Assembly (NCBI RefSeq): GCF_014701235.1
Contig: NZ_AP022873.1
Coordinates: 186,001 to 250,000 of the forward strand
From: Dissulfurispira thermophila
Lineage (GTDB): Bacteria > Nitrospirota > Thermodesulfovibrionia > Thermodesulfovibrionales > Dissulfurispiraceae
Direction of reading: 5' to 3'
DNA: 64,000 nt
Of this stretch, positions 8,214-16,977 are shown piece after piece (position 1 is the first letter of the stretch; each line of letters begins with the position of its first letter). The notes beneath the pieces are model-generated. The model worked only from the letters and a program-made list of their open reading frames with translations. It did no database searches and was not told the DNA's origin. The position numbers and the translations under genes were made by a program.

Positions 8214-9688
8214 ATTGCCTCCACTGCCTTCATCATTGCCATTGCCTTGTTTACTGTTTCTGTGTATTCATTTTCTGGTATAGAATCAGCTACTATGCCA
8301 GCTCCAGCCTGAACATATACCCTGCCATCTTTTATAATAAGTGTTCTTATTGTAATGCATGTATCCATATTTTTAGAGTAACTAAAATATCCTATAGCCC
8401 CGGCATATGGTCCTCTTTTTGTTGGTTCGAGTTCTTCTATTATTTCCATTGCCCTGACCTTTGGCGCCCCAGACACTGTGCCTGCTGGAAAACATGCTTT
8501 AAACACATCAAATGCATCGAGACCTTTTTTGAGCCTGCCTTCTACATTAGAAACCATATGCATGACATGGCTATATCGTTCGATAGTCATTAATTCTGTA
8601 ACTTTTACAGAACCTATTTCTGCTACCCTTCCAACATCATTCCTGCCAAGATCAACAAGCATTATATGCTCTGCTATTTCTTTTGGGTCTTTTTTTAAGT
8701 CACTCTCAAGGGCTTTATCCTCTTCTTCGGTTTCTCCTCTTTTTCTTGTGCCTGCAATTGGCCTTAGTGTTATCTTATCACCCTCGAGCCTGACGAGGAT
8801 CTCAGGAGAAGATCCAACAATCTGTGAGTCACCTGTATCGAGATAGTACATATATGGTGATGGATTTATTATCCTGAGTGTACGATAAATGTCAAAAGGC
8901 GATGCATTGCTTTGTTTCTCAAACCGTTGAGATAGCACTACCTGCACAATGTCTCCTGACATTATATACTCTTTTGCCTTTTCGACTGCATTCAGAAAAC
9001 CCTCTTTTGTAAAATTCGAAGAAAACCCTGAAGAATTAATATCTTTGTTTTCCACAGGCTTGAATAACATTGGCAGAGTCTTTTTTTCTGTTCTGAGGTC
9101 AGAGATAATTTCATCTATTCTATCCTCTGCCTCTTTATAGGCATCTTTTAAGTCCCTGCCTTCTGTATATATGTTATGAACTATCTTTATTGTTTGTCTG
9201 AGATTGTCAAAGATAAGGATTGTATCAGTAAGCATGAGGAATATATCAGGCATATCAATTTCTGGTTTTGAAATATCAGGCACCCTCTCGAAGAGTTTTA
9301 CGACATCATAACCTATATAGCCGACAAATCCACCTGAAAATCTTGGGAGTGCTTTTATATCAACGGGTTTAAATCTGCTAATGATATTTTTAATTACATC
9401 AAGCGGGTTGCCCTCAATGACCTTTTTATTTCCTGACCTCTGCTCTATGATTTCCGTTGTCTTCTCTTTATATGTCACAGTTATTGATGGCATTATGCCT
9501 ATAAATGAGTATCGTGCCCATTTTTCACCGCCTACTACACTTTCAAGGAGAAAGGATGGTTTTTTATTGAGCTTAAGAAAGGCGCTGACAGGGGTCTCTA
9601 CATCAGCGAATATTTCTTTATAAACGGGTATCAGATTACCATACCTGGATAGTTCCTCAAACTTATCAAATTGCGGATTCAGATTCAT
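8204..9688 (-). CDS. trpE: Anthranilate synthase component I
   Basis: A 494-residue chorismate-binding enzyme. The C-terminal half carries the family signatures [66 protein letters not shown] and [10 protein letters not shown]. The N-terminal half has the tryptophan-feedback element [19 protein letters not shown] (LLES motif), typical of TrpE rather than PabB. It is the first gene of trpEGD. The upstream 140 bp show no obvious Trp-rich leader peptide, so I see no evidence of classical attenuation. Confidence 0.95.
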   Translation of the reverse strand: MNLNPQFDKFEELSRYGNLIPVYKEIFADVETPVSAFLKLNKKPSFLLESVVGGEKWARYSFIGIMPSITVTYKEKTTEIIEQRSGNKKVIEGNPLDVIKNIISRFKPVDIKALPRFSGGFVGYIGYDVVKLFERVPDISKPEIDMPDIFLMLTDTILIFDNLRQTIKIVHNIYTEGRDLKDAYKEAEDRIDEIISDLRTEKKTLPMLFKPVENKDINSSGFSSNFTKEGFLNAVEKAKEYIMSGDIVQVVLSQRFEKQSNASPFDIYRTLRIINPSPYMYYLDTGDSQIVGSSPEILVRLEGDKITLRPIAGTRKRGETEEEDKALESDLKKDPKEIAEHIMLVDLGRNDVGRVAEIGSVKVTELMTIERYSHVMHMVSNVEGRLKKGLDAFDVFKACFPAGTVSGAPKVRAMEIIEELEPTKRGPYAGAIGYFSYSKNMDTCITIRTLIIKDGRVYVQAGAGIVADSIPENEYTETVNKAMAMMKAVEAICF

Positions 9689-9783
9689 TTTCTATTTTAA
9701 ATAGAATTAATAGTTTTTAGCAAACACCTGCCATAATCCGTATATTAGGAATTTTTATTACAGATTATAGACCTTTTATAGAT

Positions 9784-9811
9784 TTGACATAGTTTGCGCA
9801 CTTATGATAAG
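9784..9811 (+). promoter_or_regulatory. Candidate promoter of the tRNA pair
   Basis: TTGACA at 9784-9789 is followed after 16 bp by GATAAG, a weak -10, about 22 bp before the first base of tRNA-Gly. The -35 is perfect and the -10 matches four of six. Confidence 0.45.
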
Positions 9812-9832
9812 TTTTCCTGTTATTAATTGATT

Positions 9833-9908
9833 GCGGGTGTAGCTCAGTTGGTAGAGCACAACCTTGCCAAGGTTGGGGTCGCGGGTTCGAATCCCGTCGC
9901 CCGCTCCA
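9833..9908 (+). tRNA. tRNA-Gly (anticodon GCC)
   Basis: A complete cloverleaf. The acceptor stem is GCGGGTG/CGCCCGC (one T-G pair). The D arm is GCTC...GAGC. The anticodon stem CAACC/GGTTG holds loop TTGCCAA with GCC at 9866-9868. The T arm is GCGGG-TTCGAAT-CCCGT. CCA is encoded at 9906-9908. Confidence 0.97.
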
Positions 9909-9933
9909 TATCCCTAATTTCCTGAACTCAATT

Positions 9934-10006
9934 GGCGGCGTACCCAAGTGGCTAAGGGAGAGGTCTGCAAAACCTTTATGCAGCGGTTCGAATCCGCTCG
10001 CCGCCT
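9934..10006 (+). tRNA. tRNA-Cys (anticodon GCA)
   Basis: The acceptor stem is GGCGGCG/CGCCGCC and the anticodon stem GAGGT/ACCTT with loop CTGCAAA (GCA). The T arm is AGCGG-TTCGAAT-CCGCT. The discriminator base is T, as expected for tRNA-Cys. CCA is not encoded. The final base directly abuts the stop codon of the opposite-strand TPR gene. Confidence 0.96.
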
Positions 10007-10738
10007 TTAGTACCTTATTATCTCCAGATAATCTCTGAGGTCATTTTCTTCTTCATCCCTTGCAAATGTAAGTCTTTGCTTTGTATCCTCTATAAATCTT
10101 TTCCTATCACCTTTATAGGCTGGGTCTATTTCTATTGCCCGTGTGATGGCTGCTGCTGCATCTCCATATCTACTCTGCCTATTATATGCAAGTGCAAGCC
10201 CGTAATAGGGCAGTGGAAATAGGGGAGACCTTTTGATTGCATCTTTAAATGCATTTATGGCAGGTTCATATTGGCCTATCCTGTAATATGACATGCCGAG
10301 ATTATAAAAAGCTGTTTCAGGGGTTATATACAAAGGATTTGACAATGCCCTTTTGAATGCGTCTATTGCTTCTGTCCATTGTCTTCTCTTTGAATATGCT
10401 GCACCAAGATTATTGTATGCATCTGAATATTGAGGGTCTATTGATACCGCCCTTAGAAACATATTTATTGCCTTTTCTATATCATCCAGTCGTAGATAGA
10501 CAAGACCAAGTGTGTTAATAATCTCTTTATTGTCCGGTGCGAGTTGATATGCCTGCTGGAGTTCTACAAAAGCAATTTGAATATTGCCCTCATTCAGATA
10601 AGAGATCCCCATTTTATAATGAAATTCAGCTTCATTTTGCTTCTCCTGAGGAGCAGTGGCACAACTGACCAAGAGAGCAAGCAGTAAACAGCAATAAGAC
10701 AAAACACAGAAGACAGCGGACAGATTTTTATTTTTCAT
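10007..10738 (-). CDS. TPR-repeat lipoprotein (PilF/PilW-like)
   Basis: A 243-residue protein with a lipoprotein signal (LLLALLVSC, lipobox Cys about residue 26) followed by about five tetratricopeptide repeats (for example NTLGLVYLRLDDIEKAINMF and YNNLGAAYSKRRQWTEAI). The arrangement resembles PilF/PilW pilotins of type IV pili, but no pilus genes are nearby, so the role is open. Its stop codon touches the 3' end of tRNA-Cys on the other strand. It follows mfd with a 14-bp gap and is probably cotranscribed. The signal-peptide DNA looks like a CTGTCTTCTG-type repeat word, as in nearby intergenic repeats. Confidence 0.83.
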   Translation of the reverse strand: MKNKNLSAVFCVLSYCCLLLALLVSCATAPQEKQNEAEFHYKMGISYLNEGNIQIAFVELQQAYQLAPDNKEIINTLGLVYLRLDDIEKAINMFLRAVSIDPQYSDAYNNLGAAYSKRRQWTEAIDAFKRALSNPLYITPETAFYNLGMSYYRIGQYEPAINAFKDAIKRSPLFPLPYYGLALAYNRQSRYGDAAAAITRAIEIDPAYKGDRKRFIEDTKQRLTFARDEEENDLRDYLEIIRY

Positions 10739-10752
10739 ATCTTAAGTTTAAA

Positions 10753-13700
10753 TTATTTTGACAATCTTGTCCATAACACCTGAAGCATATCTTCAACCTT
10801 TTCTATTCTTTCATTGAGTAATACATCTTGCATATTTAATTCAAAGCCATCAGGCAGAAAACGAATTTTCTTCTCTTTCTTCTGCATCTCGAATAATATT
10901 TTCAATAGCCTATCAAAAAAATCTTCTGGTATCTTGTATTTATTTTCTGTGTCTGAGACGAATGAAAATCTATACTTACCATCTAAATCAGAGACTGATG
11001 AAATGTATAACAGCCTTGACAGTATCTTTATTTTCATAATATGCAAAAGATTATTCACCTCTTCAGGTGGTTTGCCAAATCTGTCAATAATTTCGTCTCT
11101 TAACCTTGACAGTTCATCGAGGGATTTCAGAGCTGATATTCTTCTATAAATACTCAGCCTTAGTGTGATGTCAGATATATAATCATCAGGTATAAAGGCA
11201 GAGATCCTTATTTTTATCTGTGTATCTACTTCCTCTTTTATTTCTTCTCCTTTGAGTTCAGAGACTGTTTTTTCGAGCATCTCCATATACATGTCAAACC
11301 CGACCCTGTAAATATGTCCTGACTGTTCTCTGCCGAGGAGATTTCCTGCGCCTCTTATTTCGAGGTCTCTCATTGCAAGTCTAAAGCCTGCACCTAAATA
11401 ACTCATCTCCTGTATTGACTGAAGTCTTTTTTTTGCATCATCAGTGATAACATCTTCTCCGGGTATCAAGAAATATGCATATGCCTGGGTATTGCCTCTT
11501 CCCACCCTTCCTCTTAACTGATAAAGATCAGACAATCCAAAGGTATCTGCCCTGTTGATGATGATCGTGTTAGCTGTTACAATATCAAGACCTGCGCCAA
11601 TTATTGCTGTGCATACTAACACATCTGTTTCCCTATTCAGAAATCCGAGCATAATCTTTTCGAGTTCTAATTCCCTCATCTGACCATGAGCTATTGCCAC
11701 CTTTGCATCAGGTATGAGTTTTTTGATATATGCAGCTATTTTTTCTATATCTTTTATCCTATTGTGAACAAAAAAGACCTGTCCCTGTCTTTGCAATTCC
11801 CTTTGTATTGCTTCTTTTATTGTCATGTCATTGAATGTTGTAACAATGCTTCTCACAGCGAGTCTCTCTTCTGGCGGTGTCTCTATGATGCACATCTCTC
11901 TTATCCCTGATAGAGACATGTGCAGAGTCCTCGGAATTGGTGTTGCTGTAAGTGTAAGGACATCGACCCCTTTTTTGAGGTCTTTTAATCTTTCCTTTTG
12001 GGCAACCCCGAATCTGTGTTCTTCATCTATAATTAGAAGGCCAAGATTATGAAACTGAACATCTTTATTCAAAAGGATGTGTGTTCCTATAACTATGTCT
12101 ATTTCTCCTTTTGAGATTGCTGTTAGAGAGGTTTTTAGATCAGCTTTGCTCTTGAATCTACTCAAACAATCTATCTTGATGGGAAATCCAGAAAATCGTG
12201 CCTTGAATGTCCTGAAATGCTGTTCTGCAAGTAATGTAGTTGGCACGAGCACAGCCACCTGATACCCGTCATATACAGCCCTAAATGCAGCCCGCATTGC
12301 AATCTCTGTCTTTCCATAACCAACATCTCCACACAGAAGCATATCCATTGGTGTTTCTGAATGGAGGTGTTTTTTAATTTCTTCTATGGATTTTATCTGA
12401 TCAGGGGTCTCTTCATATGGGAAGAAGTCATCAAATTCCCTGTGCATTGGCGTATCCTCACTGAATTTATAGCCTCTTATAATTTTTCTTTCAGCATATA
12501 GTCTGAGGAGTTTTTCTGCCATCTCATGAATGCCTTTTTTTACTTTTTGTTTTGTCCTCTGCCATGTCTTGCCACCAAGTTTATCAAGGCTTGGGGTGTG
12601 TCCCTCCATAGCACTGTATTTTTGTATTTTATTAATATTGTGTAAGGGAACATATAATTTGCCATTTGCATATTCGATTGTTATTAAATCCTGCTCATAG
12701 TCATCTTTGCCCTCTAACTCTTGCCCCAAAAAATCTGACGATTTTTTTTGGACCCCAATTTTTTGTCTTTGCAAATTGACAAATCTTCCAATGCCGTGGT
12801 CTTTATGCACAACAAAGTCTCCTATCTTCAAATCATCAATGCTGATAAGCACCCTCGATGCCTTTGATTTTCTAATAGGCCTGTAAGACGGTCTTTCGCC
12901 GAAAATCTCTTTATCTGTGAGTATCAGGATATTAGGCAGATTTATGCCACAAGACAATTTGCCTGTTACAATGCAAAACCTACCTTCATAAGAACATAGT
13001 TGATGCCCTTCTATTATAGGCATCACAACACCTTCGTCATGCATGATTTCTTTAAGACGCTCTGCCTGAGCATTTGATGACATCACAAAAACTATCTGTT
13101 TATCTATCTTTGAAATTGCATCTGCGATTTTGTTTATAGCCTTTCTTTCTTCAGGAAGAATACCCATTCCACTTATTGTCATTTCACCTGAGTCAATCCC
13201 TTCTCCAATAAATGGCAGATGTGAGATATAGACATGGTGAATGTGTGAATGTGTGGAGTGGTGAAGCGGTGAGGTGGTGAATAGGTGAGGGGGTGAAGGG
13301 GTGAATTGGTGAATCAAATTATGTATTGGTTCTCCTTCCTCTGCTGGAAAGATTTTTATGTTATTTATCTCTTTTATTGATCGCTGTGTCTCGATGTCAA
13401 AAGTCCTTATCAGATCTATTTCATCGCCAAAAAACTCTACTCTCAAAGGTGAGTTTTCTGATATAGGATAGATGTCAAAGAGCCACTCTCTACGACTGTA
13501 TTCACCTTGTTCTATTACAACACTTACATTCCTGTAACCATGTGATGTAAGCCATGTCTGAAGACTTTCTCTTTTGATTTCTAATCCCTTTGCAATGGTC
13601 AAGACATTATTTTCTATATCAGAAATGTGAAAACCTGTCATAAGGGCATCTTTGGATGTGATTACATAAGGCGGAGATAGCGTTTGCTGACTACTGGCTA

Positions 13701-14034
13701 TTTTATATATTGCCTTTGCCCTTTCTCCTATGGCATTTGTGCTGGATGATGGCGGGAAATAAATGATTTCTCCACCCCCAAAAGTCGCAATGCTTTTTGG
13801 GTACTCCGATTGCTGCTTTTTGGTGACCAACGAACTGAAAAATAAAAGGTCATTATAAAGCCTCAATGCAGACTCATCAGAGTCTTCAATTATGATGAAT
13901 GGATTTTTATAGAATGAGAGGCATATTGCAAGATGGGGGATAGAAATATTGTAAATCCTTTTTGTCTTGCTATTATTCAATTGCCTGTCTAATTGTTCTG
14001 CATTGGTTTTTAATATATGGAATACACTCGGCAT
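10753..14034 (-). CDS. mfd: Transcription-repair coupling factor Mfd
   Basis: A 1093-residue ATPase that removes stalled RNA polymerase and recruits UvrA. In order: UvrB-like N-terminal part; RNA-polymerase-interaction module (KIGDFVVHKDHGIGRF...); SF2 translocase with Walker A GDVGYGKTEIAMRAAF, DEEH box (LLIIDEEHRFGVAQKERL), TATPIPRTLHMS, VTANTIIINRAD and QLRGRVGRG; and a C-terminal TRCF domain. Two inserts look like repeat-derived DNA: residues around 239-272 (His/Ser/Thr/Pro-rich, 13220-13320) and QKKSSDFLGQ (12724-12756), which is a copy of the dispersed hairpin repeat. The frame stays open through both. Confidence 0.96.
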   Translation of the reverse strand: MPSVFHILKTNAEQLDRQLNNSKTKRIYNISIPHLAICLSFYKNPFIIIEDSDESALRLYNDLLFFSSLVTKKQQSEYPKSIATFGGGEIIYFPPSSSTNAIGERAKAIYKIASSQQTLSPPYVITSKDALMTGFHISDIENNVLTIAKGLEIKRESLQTWLTSHGYRNVSVVIEQGEYSRREWLFDIYPISENSPLRVEFFGDEIDLIRTFDIETQRSIKEINNIKIFPAEEGEPIHNLIHQFTPSPPHLFTTSPLHHSTHSHIHHVYISHLPFIGEGIDSGEMTISGMGILPEERKAINKIADAISKIDKQIVFVMSSNAQAERLKEIMHDEGVVMPIIEGHQLCSYEGRFCIVTGKLSCGINLPNILILTDKEIFGERPSYRPIRKSKASRVLISIDDLKIGDFVVHKDHGIGRFVNLQRQKIGVQKKSSDFLGQELEGKDDYEQDLITIEYANGKLYVPLHNINKIQKYSAMEGHTPSLDKLGGKTWQRTKQKVKKGIHEMAEKLLRLYAERKIIRGYKFSEDTPMHREFDDFFPYEETPDQIKSIEEIKKHLHSETPMDMLLCGDVGYGKTEIAMRAAFRAVYDGYQVAVLVPTTLLAEQHFRTFKARFSGFPIKIDCLSRFKSKADLKTSLTAISKGEIDIVIGTHILLNKDVQFHNLGLLIIDEEHRFGVAQKERLKDLKKGVDVLTLTATPIPRTLHMSLSGIREMCIIETPPEERLAVRSIVTTFNDMTIKEAIQRELQRQGQVFFVHNRIKDIEKIAAYIKKLIPDAKVAIAHGQMRELELEKIMLGFLNRETDVLVCTAIIGAGLDIVTANTIIINRADTFGLSDLYQLRGRVGRGNTQAYAYFLIPGEDVITDDAKKRLQSIQEMSYLGAGFRLAMRDLEIRGAGNLLGREQSGHIYRVGFDMYMEMLEKTVSELKGEEIKEEVDTQIKIRISAFIPDDYISDITLRLSIYRRISALKSLDELSRLRDEIIDRFGKPPEEVNNLLHIMKIKILSRLLYISSVSDLDGKYRFSFVSDTENKYKIPEDFFDRLLKILFEMQKKEKKIRFLPDGFELNMQDVLLNERIEKVEDMLQVLWTRLSK
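12724..12756 (-). repeat. Dispersed hairpin repeat, copy inside mfd
   Basis: On the coding strand it reads GGGGTCC, then an A-rich arm, ATCGTCAGAT and a T-rich arm ending TTGGGG. It is translated as part of GVQKKSSDFLGQ. It matches the copy in glnE (19381-19410), and more loosely the copies at 15072, 15869, 38221 and 38810. Confidence 0.72.
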
Positions 14035-14040
14035 ATTTTA

Positions 14041-14190
14041 TTTTAACCCAAATTACAAAAGTGCATCGCACAAATGCCACTTTCGCAGCATCTGCCATCT
14101 AATTGTTCTTTGAATTTCGAATCTTAAATTTTAAATTTTGAACTTTAACCCTTGAACTTTGAATCGCCGCAGGCGTTAGGCTATTTTAGT
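14041..14190. repeat. Word-like dispersed repeat upstream of mfd
   Basis: The sequence contains runs such as TTAAATTTTGAACTTTAACC followed by CTTGAACTTTGAATCGCCGC and GGCGTTAGGC. The same words occur at 14755-14800, 30128-30155 and 30690-30720. No gene and no clear mfd promoter were recognised in 14035-14213. Confidence 0.55.
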
Positions 14191-14213
14191 TTCTTTTTAT
14201 AAGCCCTCTGAGA

Positions 14214-14559
14214 GATTTTCGAAGATTGGCTTTTTTAGGAAATCATTATTAATCAATAAGTTACAAATTTCAGGGGTGTGGAGAGCCTCTCAGAATCTTC
14301 GCAAATCTCACTTTCAGGGGTTATGGGCAGAAGGATTTTCGAAAATGACGATTTCAGGGCAAAAAAAATTCTTTATAAATCAAGGGGTTGTCATGAGGCA
14401 AAAAAGGCGATCTTCGAAAATCGATTTTTTTGAGGAAAGTGAAATAGGATTTTCGAAAAAGTCTTTGAGTGAATTTATTTTAAAATCAATTGGTTATAAA
14501 TTCAGGGCTTCAAATGGATAGGTTTTTGGAACTGAAAATCGAACGATTTTCGAAAAAAA
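14214..14559 (+). repeat. Degenerate array built on GATTTTCGAAAA motifs
   Basis: GATTTTCGAAAA-type sequences occur at 14214, 14334, 14409 (GATCTTCGAAAATC), 14448 and 14545. The last belongs to an inverted repeat GAAAATCG-AA-CGATTTTC at 14534-14551. Between them lie recurring words: AATCAATAAGTTACAAATTTCAGGGG (14249-14274), a diverged copy near 14374, and AATCAATTGGTTATAAATTCAGGG near 14485-14508. An open frame 14276-14521 crosses the array, but its content is the repeat itself and I do not call it a gene. The array ends directly at a strong promoter (14561). Confidence 0.65.
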
Positions 14560-14560
14560 C

Positions 14561-14589
14561 TTGACATGGAGGATAACTTGTTGTATTAT
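14561..14589 (+). promoter_or_regulatory. Near-consensus sigma-70 promoter with no gene behind it
   Basis: TTGACA at 14561-14566 and TATTAT at 14584-14589 are spaced by exactly 17 bp. The next plausible gene on this strand starts at 15123, after 530 bp of repeats. The transcript would therefore begin with a noncoding region (14595-14700) containing GTTCTTTGACAAC and the GC-rich ACCGTTCGCGGGACCGAAAC. What it expresses is unknown. Confidence 0.6.
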
Positions 14590-14699
14590 GTGACTAAAGC
14601 TGAGAAAAGAGGCTTTTTAAATAAAGAGTTCTTTGACAACTTTTATAATAAAATCATGATGTTAGAGAATCATTAGACCGTTCGCGGGACCGAAACCAA

Positions 14700-14940
14700 A
14701 TACAAGGCTTTAGGCGGTAGGATTTAGGGTGAAGTGATGAAGTGGTGAAGGGGATAACGCCTTCGGTGATTCAAAGTTGAAGGTTTAAAGTTTAAGATTT
14801 AAGATTTAAAATTCAAGATTGGATTTTATCTTCAGCCTTAAGCTTTAAGCCTTAAGCCTATAGCCTGATCTTCAGCCTTAAGCCTATTTTCCCTCTCCCC
14901 AAAAGGGAGAGGGATTTTTTTAATTTTGTGAAACCCTATA
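14700..14940. repeat. Composite dispersed repeat block
   Basis: The block holds GGCTTTAGGCGGTAGG-type words and AACGCCTTCGGTGATTCAAAG. It also has the 37-bp word at 14802-14838 (exact copies at 5734 and 30631). Repeated CTTAAGCCTTAAGCCTA words follow, then the hairpin CCCTCTCCCCAAAAGGGAGAGGG (14890-14914) running into TTTTTTTAATTTTGTGAAACCC. The last part is the inverted form of the repeat at 41180. No gene is seen between 14940 and 15122 apart from the hairpin copy at 15072. Confidence 0.8.
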
Positions 14941-15071
14941 TTTTTATCCAAAAGGCTATTATTTTTTGTTTAGGTTTTTGGTGAGGCTATTTCCATTAAA
15001 ACAAGGATAAAATGGGTTAAATGATGGTGAAGGGGTGAAGGCGACAGCCTGATTTTCTGGGGCAATAGTTA

Positions 15072-15102
15072 GGGGTCCCCAAAAGGTCACAAGGCTTTTT
15101 AG
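15072..15102 (+). repeat. Dispersed hairpin repeat, intergenic copy
   Basis: GGGGTCCCCAAAAGGTCACA followed by AGGCTTTTTAG. It matches the consensus of the family found in mfd, glnE and near rseC and ppcA. It lies 20 bp before the ATG of the DUF6485 gene. Confidence 0.6.
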
Positions 15103-15122
15103 TGTAGAGAGGGGGTGATTAT

Positions 15123-15320
15123 ATGGAATGCATTATGGAGATGAATAAAAAACACTGTAATTGCACATATTCACCATGCAGCAGAAAATATCGCTGCTGT
15201 GAGTGTCTTCATTATCATAGGAAAAATGGAGAATTGCCTGCCTGTTTTTTCAATAAAGAGTATGAGAAGACATATGACAGATCAATAGATAACTTCATAA
15301 GGATGCACGCGCAGAGATAG
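15123..15320 (+). CDS. DUF6485 family Cys-rich protein
   Basis: A 65-residue protein. [21 protein letters not shown] and GELPACFF are the family's cysteine pattern (eight Cys in total), followed by [15 protein letters not shown]. The cysteines could bind a metal. The function is unknown. GGGGGTG at 15111-15117 could serve as ribosome-binding site for ATG 15123 (an in-frame ATG at 15135 is possible). It stands alone between repeats and rseC. Confidence 0.85.
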   Translation: MECIMEMNKKHCNCTYSPCSRKYRCCECLHYHRKNGELPACFFNKEYEKTYDRSIDNFIRMHAQR

Positions 15321-15384
15321 CAATGAATGACATATTATGACATATCTCATAGATTTAGCAGAGTAAATTCCTTATCATAAAATT

Positions 15385-15882
15385 ATGAAACCATCGATAC
15401 CCGAGATAGGCACAGTAATAAAAATACATGAAGATACCGCCACGGTCATGCTTAAAGGTGGAGAATCCTGTAAGGGCTGTGGTCAGGCAAAGATGGGTCT
15501 TTGTAATGCTGCAAGCACCAACATGATGCTTACAGTCAAAAATTACATTGGTGCTAATATTGGAGATAAGGTTGTTATTGGCATTGACAAAAAGACAAAG
15601 ACAAAGGGCTATTTTCTTGCATTTGTTATTCCCTTATTTTCCCTTATCTTTGGGTCACTGATAGGACATTTTTTAGGTAAATACCTTGCAATACCATCGC
15701 TTGAAGTTTCTGTTGGATTTACAATCCTTATCCTTGCATCTTTTTTCTCGCTTAAAAAACTAAAAGCACTTGATTCATCTTCATCTATGGCAATAAAATC
15801 TGTTATATCAGACAATAAGTTTTCAGAGTGCATAGAGTCTGACGAAATGAGAAGGTATTCTAATCTACCTCAAAAAGTCTAG
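15385..15882 (+). CDS. RseC/MucC-like SoxR-reducing system protein
   Basis: A 165-residue membrane protein. The soluble N-terminal part has four Cys in the RseC pattern (CKGCGQAKMGLC, about residues 30-41). Two membrane segments follow (FLAFVIPLFSLIFGSLIGHF and VGFTILILASFFSL). In proteobacteria RseC takes part in sigma-E regulation and SoxR reduction, and similar proteins accompany Rnf complexes. No such genes are near here. The last codons (LPQKV) and the stop lie in the hairpin repeat 15869-15900, which may also act as terminator. Confidence 0.78.
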   Translation: MKPSIPEIGTVIKIHEDTATVMLKGGESCKGCGQAKMGLCNAASTNMMLTVKNYIGANIGDKVVIGIDKKTKTKGYFLAFVIPLFSLIFGSLIGHFLGKYLAIPSLEVSVGFTILILASFFSLKKLKALDSSSSMAIKSVISDNKFSECIESDEMRRYSNLPQKV

Positions 15883-15900
15883 TGACTTTTTGGAGACCCC
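15869..15900. repeat. Dispersed hairpin repeat overlapping the rseC-like 3' end
   Basis: CAAAAAGTC-TAGT-GACTTTTTGG followed by AGACCCC. It forms an 8-bp stem and supplies the last coding bases and stop of the preceding gene. A terminator role is possible for the rseC-like and cupin genes, which converge here. Confidence 0.68.
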
Positions 15901-15916
15901 TCATATCTGTTTTAAA

Positions 15917-16231
15917 TCACTCTACTGGTGTTACAACTGCCATTACAACGAGTCTTTCTCCTTTATCAGCCCTGAAACCATGAGGAATCAAAGGGTCGCA
16001 TAATATAGCTGTTTTTTCATCTGCAACAATTTCTTCATCTCCAACTATAAATGTCCCTTTTCCTTCAACGCAGTACATCATGAGCCTTAAAGGTGCCTTG
16101 TGAGGCTCTAACATCTGCCCTGCTTCAAGGCACATCAATGCAATGCGCATCTCTGGCTTGTCAGAGAGCATTTCTCTTGAGATCTTGTTAGGGTAAAATT
16201 TTATAAGTTTTTTAAGATCAATTACCTCCAT
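15917..16231 (-). CDS. Small cupin-domain protein
   Basis: A 104-residue single-domain cupin (PHKAPLRLMMYCVEGKGTFIVGDE in the first motif, PHGFRADKGERLVVMAVVTP in the second). A metal site could involve His residues of the first motif and PHGF. No enzyme activity can be assigned. The ATG at 16231 lies behind GAGGAGG. It is divergent from the CBS gene, with a palindrome between them. Confidence 0.82.
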   Translation of the reverse strand: MEVIDLKKLIKFYPNKISREMLSDKPEMRIALMCLEAGQMLEPHKAPLRLMMYCVEGKGTFIVGDEEIVADEKTAILCDPLIPHGFRADKGERLVVMAVVTPVE

Positions 16232-16330
16232 AAATCCTCCTCTTTAACCCGTTTTCATAAATTTAGCATTGAATAGAGCATAAAACAATGATATTCATCA
16301 TATGCCTTGAGGTGACGCAGTCCCTTTAAG

Positions 16331-16348
16331 CTATGATTTAAATCATAG
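16331..16348. promoter_or_regulatory. 18-bp perfect palindrome between cupin and CBS genes
   Basis: CTATGATTTAAATCATAG is a perfect palindrome 45 bp before the CBS gene start and 100 bp from the cupin start. ATGAT-TTAA-ATCAT resembles FNR/CRP-family sites (TTGAT-N4-ATCAA), so an FNR-like regulator is a reasonable guess. The regulator itself is not in the window. Confidence 0.5.
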
Positions 16349-16392
16349 TGTTATGGTTTGATTAAAACTATATTAGAGATAAGGAAGGTTTT

Positions 16393-16977
16393 ATGGACAA
16401 CACACAAAAAGGGCTTGAGATTTCAGATGAAGACATCAGGGCTGCTCTCAGAGAAATAAAGACTTATGTGGATATTACTGAAGATGACCTGAAGAAGATT
16501 TATTCCATCGCCTTGAGGCATGCAAAGGAAAGGCTTGCTTCTAAAATCTCTGTCAGTGATGTAATGACAAAAAATGTGGTTACTATCAGTAAGAATGCAG
16601 ACATTCATGAAGCCTCAAGATTACTTTCAGAAAATGGGATTAGTGGCTTGCCTGTTGTGGATGACGACAATCATGTTATTGGCATTATTACAGAGGCTGA
16701 TTTGCTTTTAATGGTGGGTATGAGGCAAGGCTATACATTTAAGGACATTATTAGACATTTACTCGGAGAGCCTTTGTCAGGGCGCAAGAATGGGAATAAG
16801 GTGGAGGATGTAATGACATCTCCTGCGATGACAACGAAGGCTGATGCAGACATAAGAGAAGTGGCAAGGATTCTTGATGAAAGAAGAATAAAAAGGCTTC
16901 CGGTTGTTGACAGTGAAAATAGACTCATAGGGATAATTTCGAGGGCTGACATAGTAAGGGCAATAGGGGCAAGATGA
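16393..16977 (+). CDS. CBS-domain pair protein
   Basis: A 194-residue protein. Residues 1-55 are a helical part resembling a short DUF2267-like or leader segment. Two CBS domains follow (ISVSDVMTKNVVTI...GISGLPVVDDDNHVIGIITEADLL and VEDVMTSPAMTTKADADI...RRIKRLPVVDSENRLIGIISRADIV). CBS pairs bind adenine nucleotides and regulate partners. The stop overlaps the ATG of the HPP-family membrane protein, so it may regulate that protein. A palindrome at 16331 lies in its promoter region. Confidence 0.87.
   Translation: MDNTQKGLEISDEDIRAALREIKTYVDITEDDLKKIYSIALRHAKERLASKISVSDVMTKNVVTISKNADIHEASRLLSENGISGLPVVDDDNHVIGIITEADLLLMVGMRQGYTFKDIIRHLLGEPLSGRKNGNKVEDVMTSPAMTTKADADIREVARILDERRIKRLPVVDSENRLIGIISRADIVRAIGAR

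Noticed and set aside
9765-9947. 60-codon frame on the minus strand containing GRRDSNPRPQPWQGCALPTELHP
   Set aside because: It is the antisense of tRNA-Gly; this peptide is a well-known false gene product from tRNA shadows.
14276-14521. 81-codon frame on the plus strand in the repeat array
   Set aside because: The frame follows the TTTCGAAA array, has no ribosome-binding site and no recognisable domain; the repeat structure explains it.
14633-14649. TTGACA and TATAAT at 14633 and 14644 as a second promoter
   Set aside because: The two hexamers are only 5 bp apart, which is not a workable spacing.
14641-14700. Single GC-rich ACCGTTCGCGGGACCGAAAC as a CRISPR repeat
   Set aside because: Only one copy is present, there are no spacers and no cas genes in the window, so no CRISPR array can be called.
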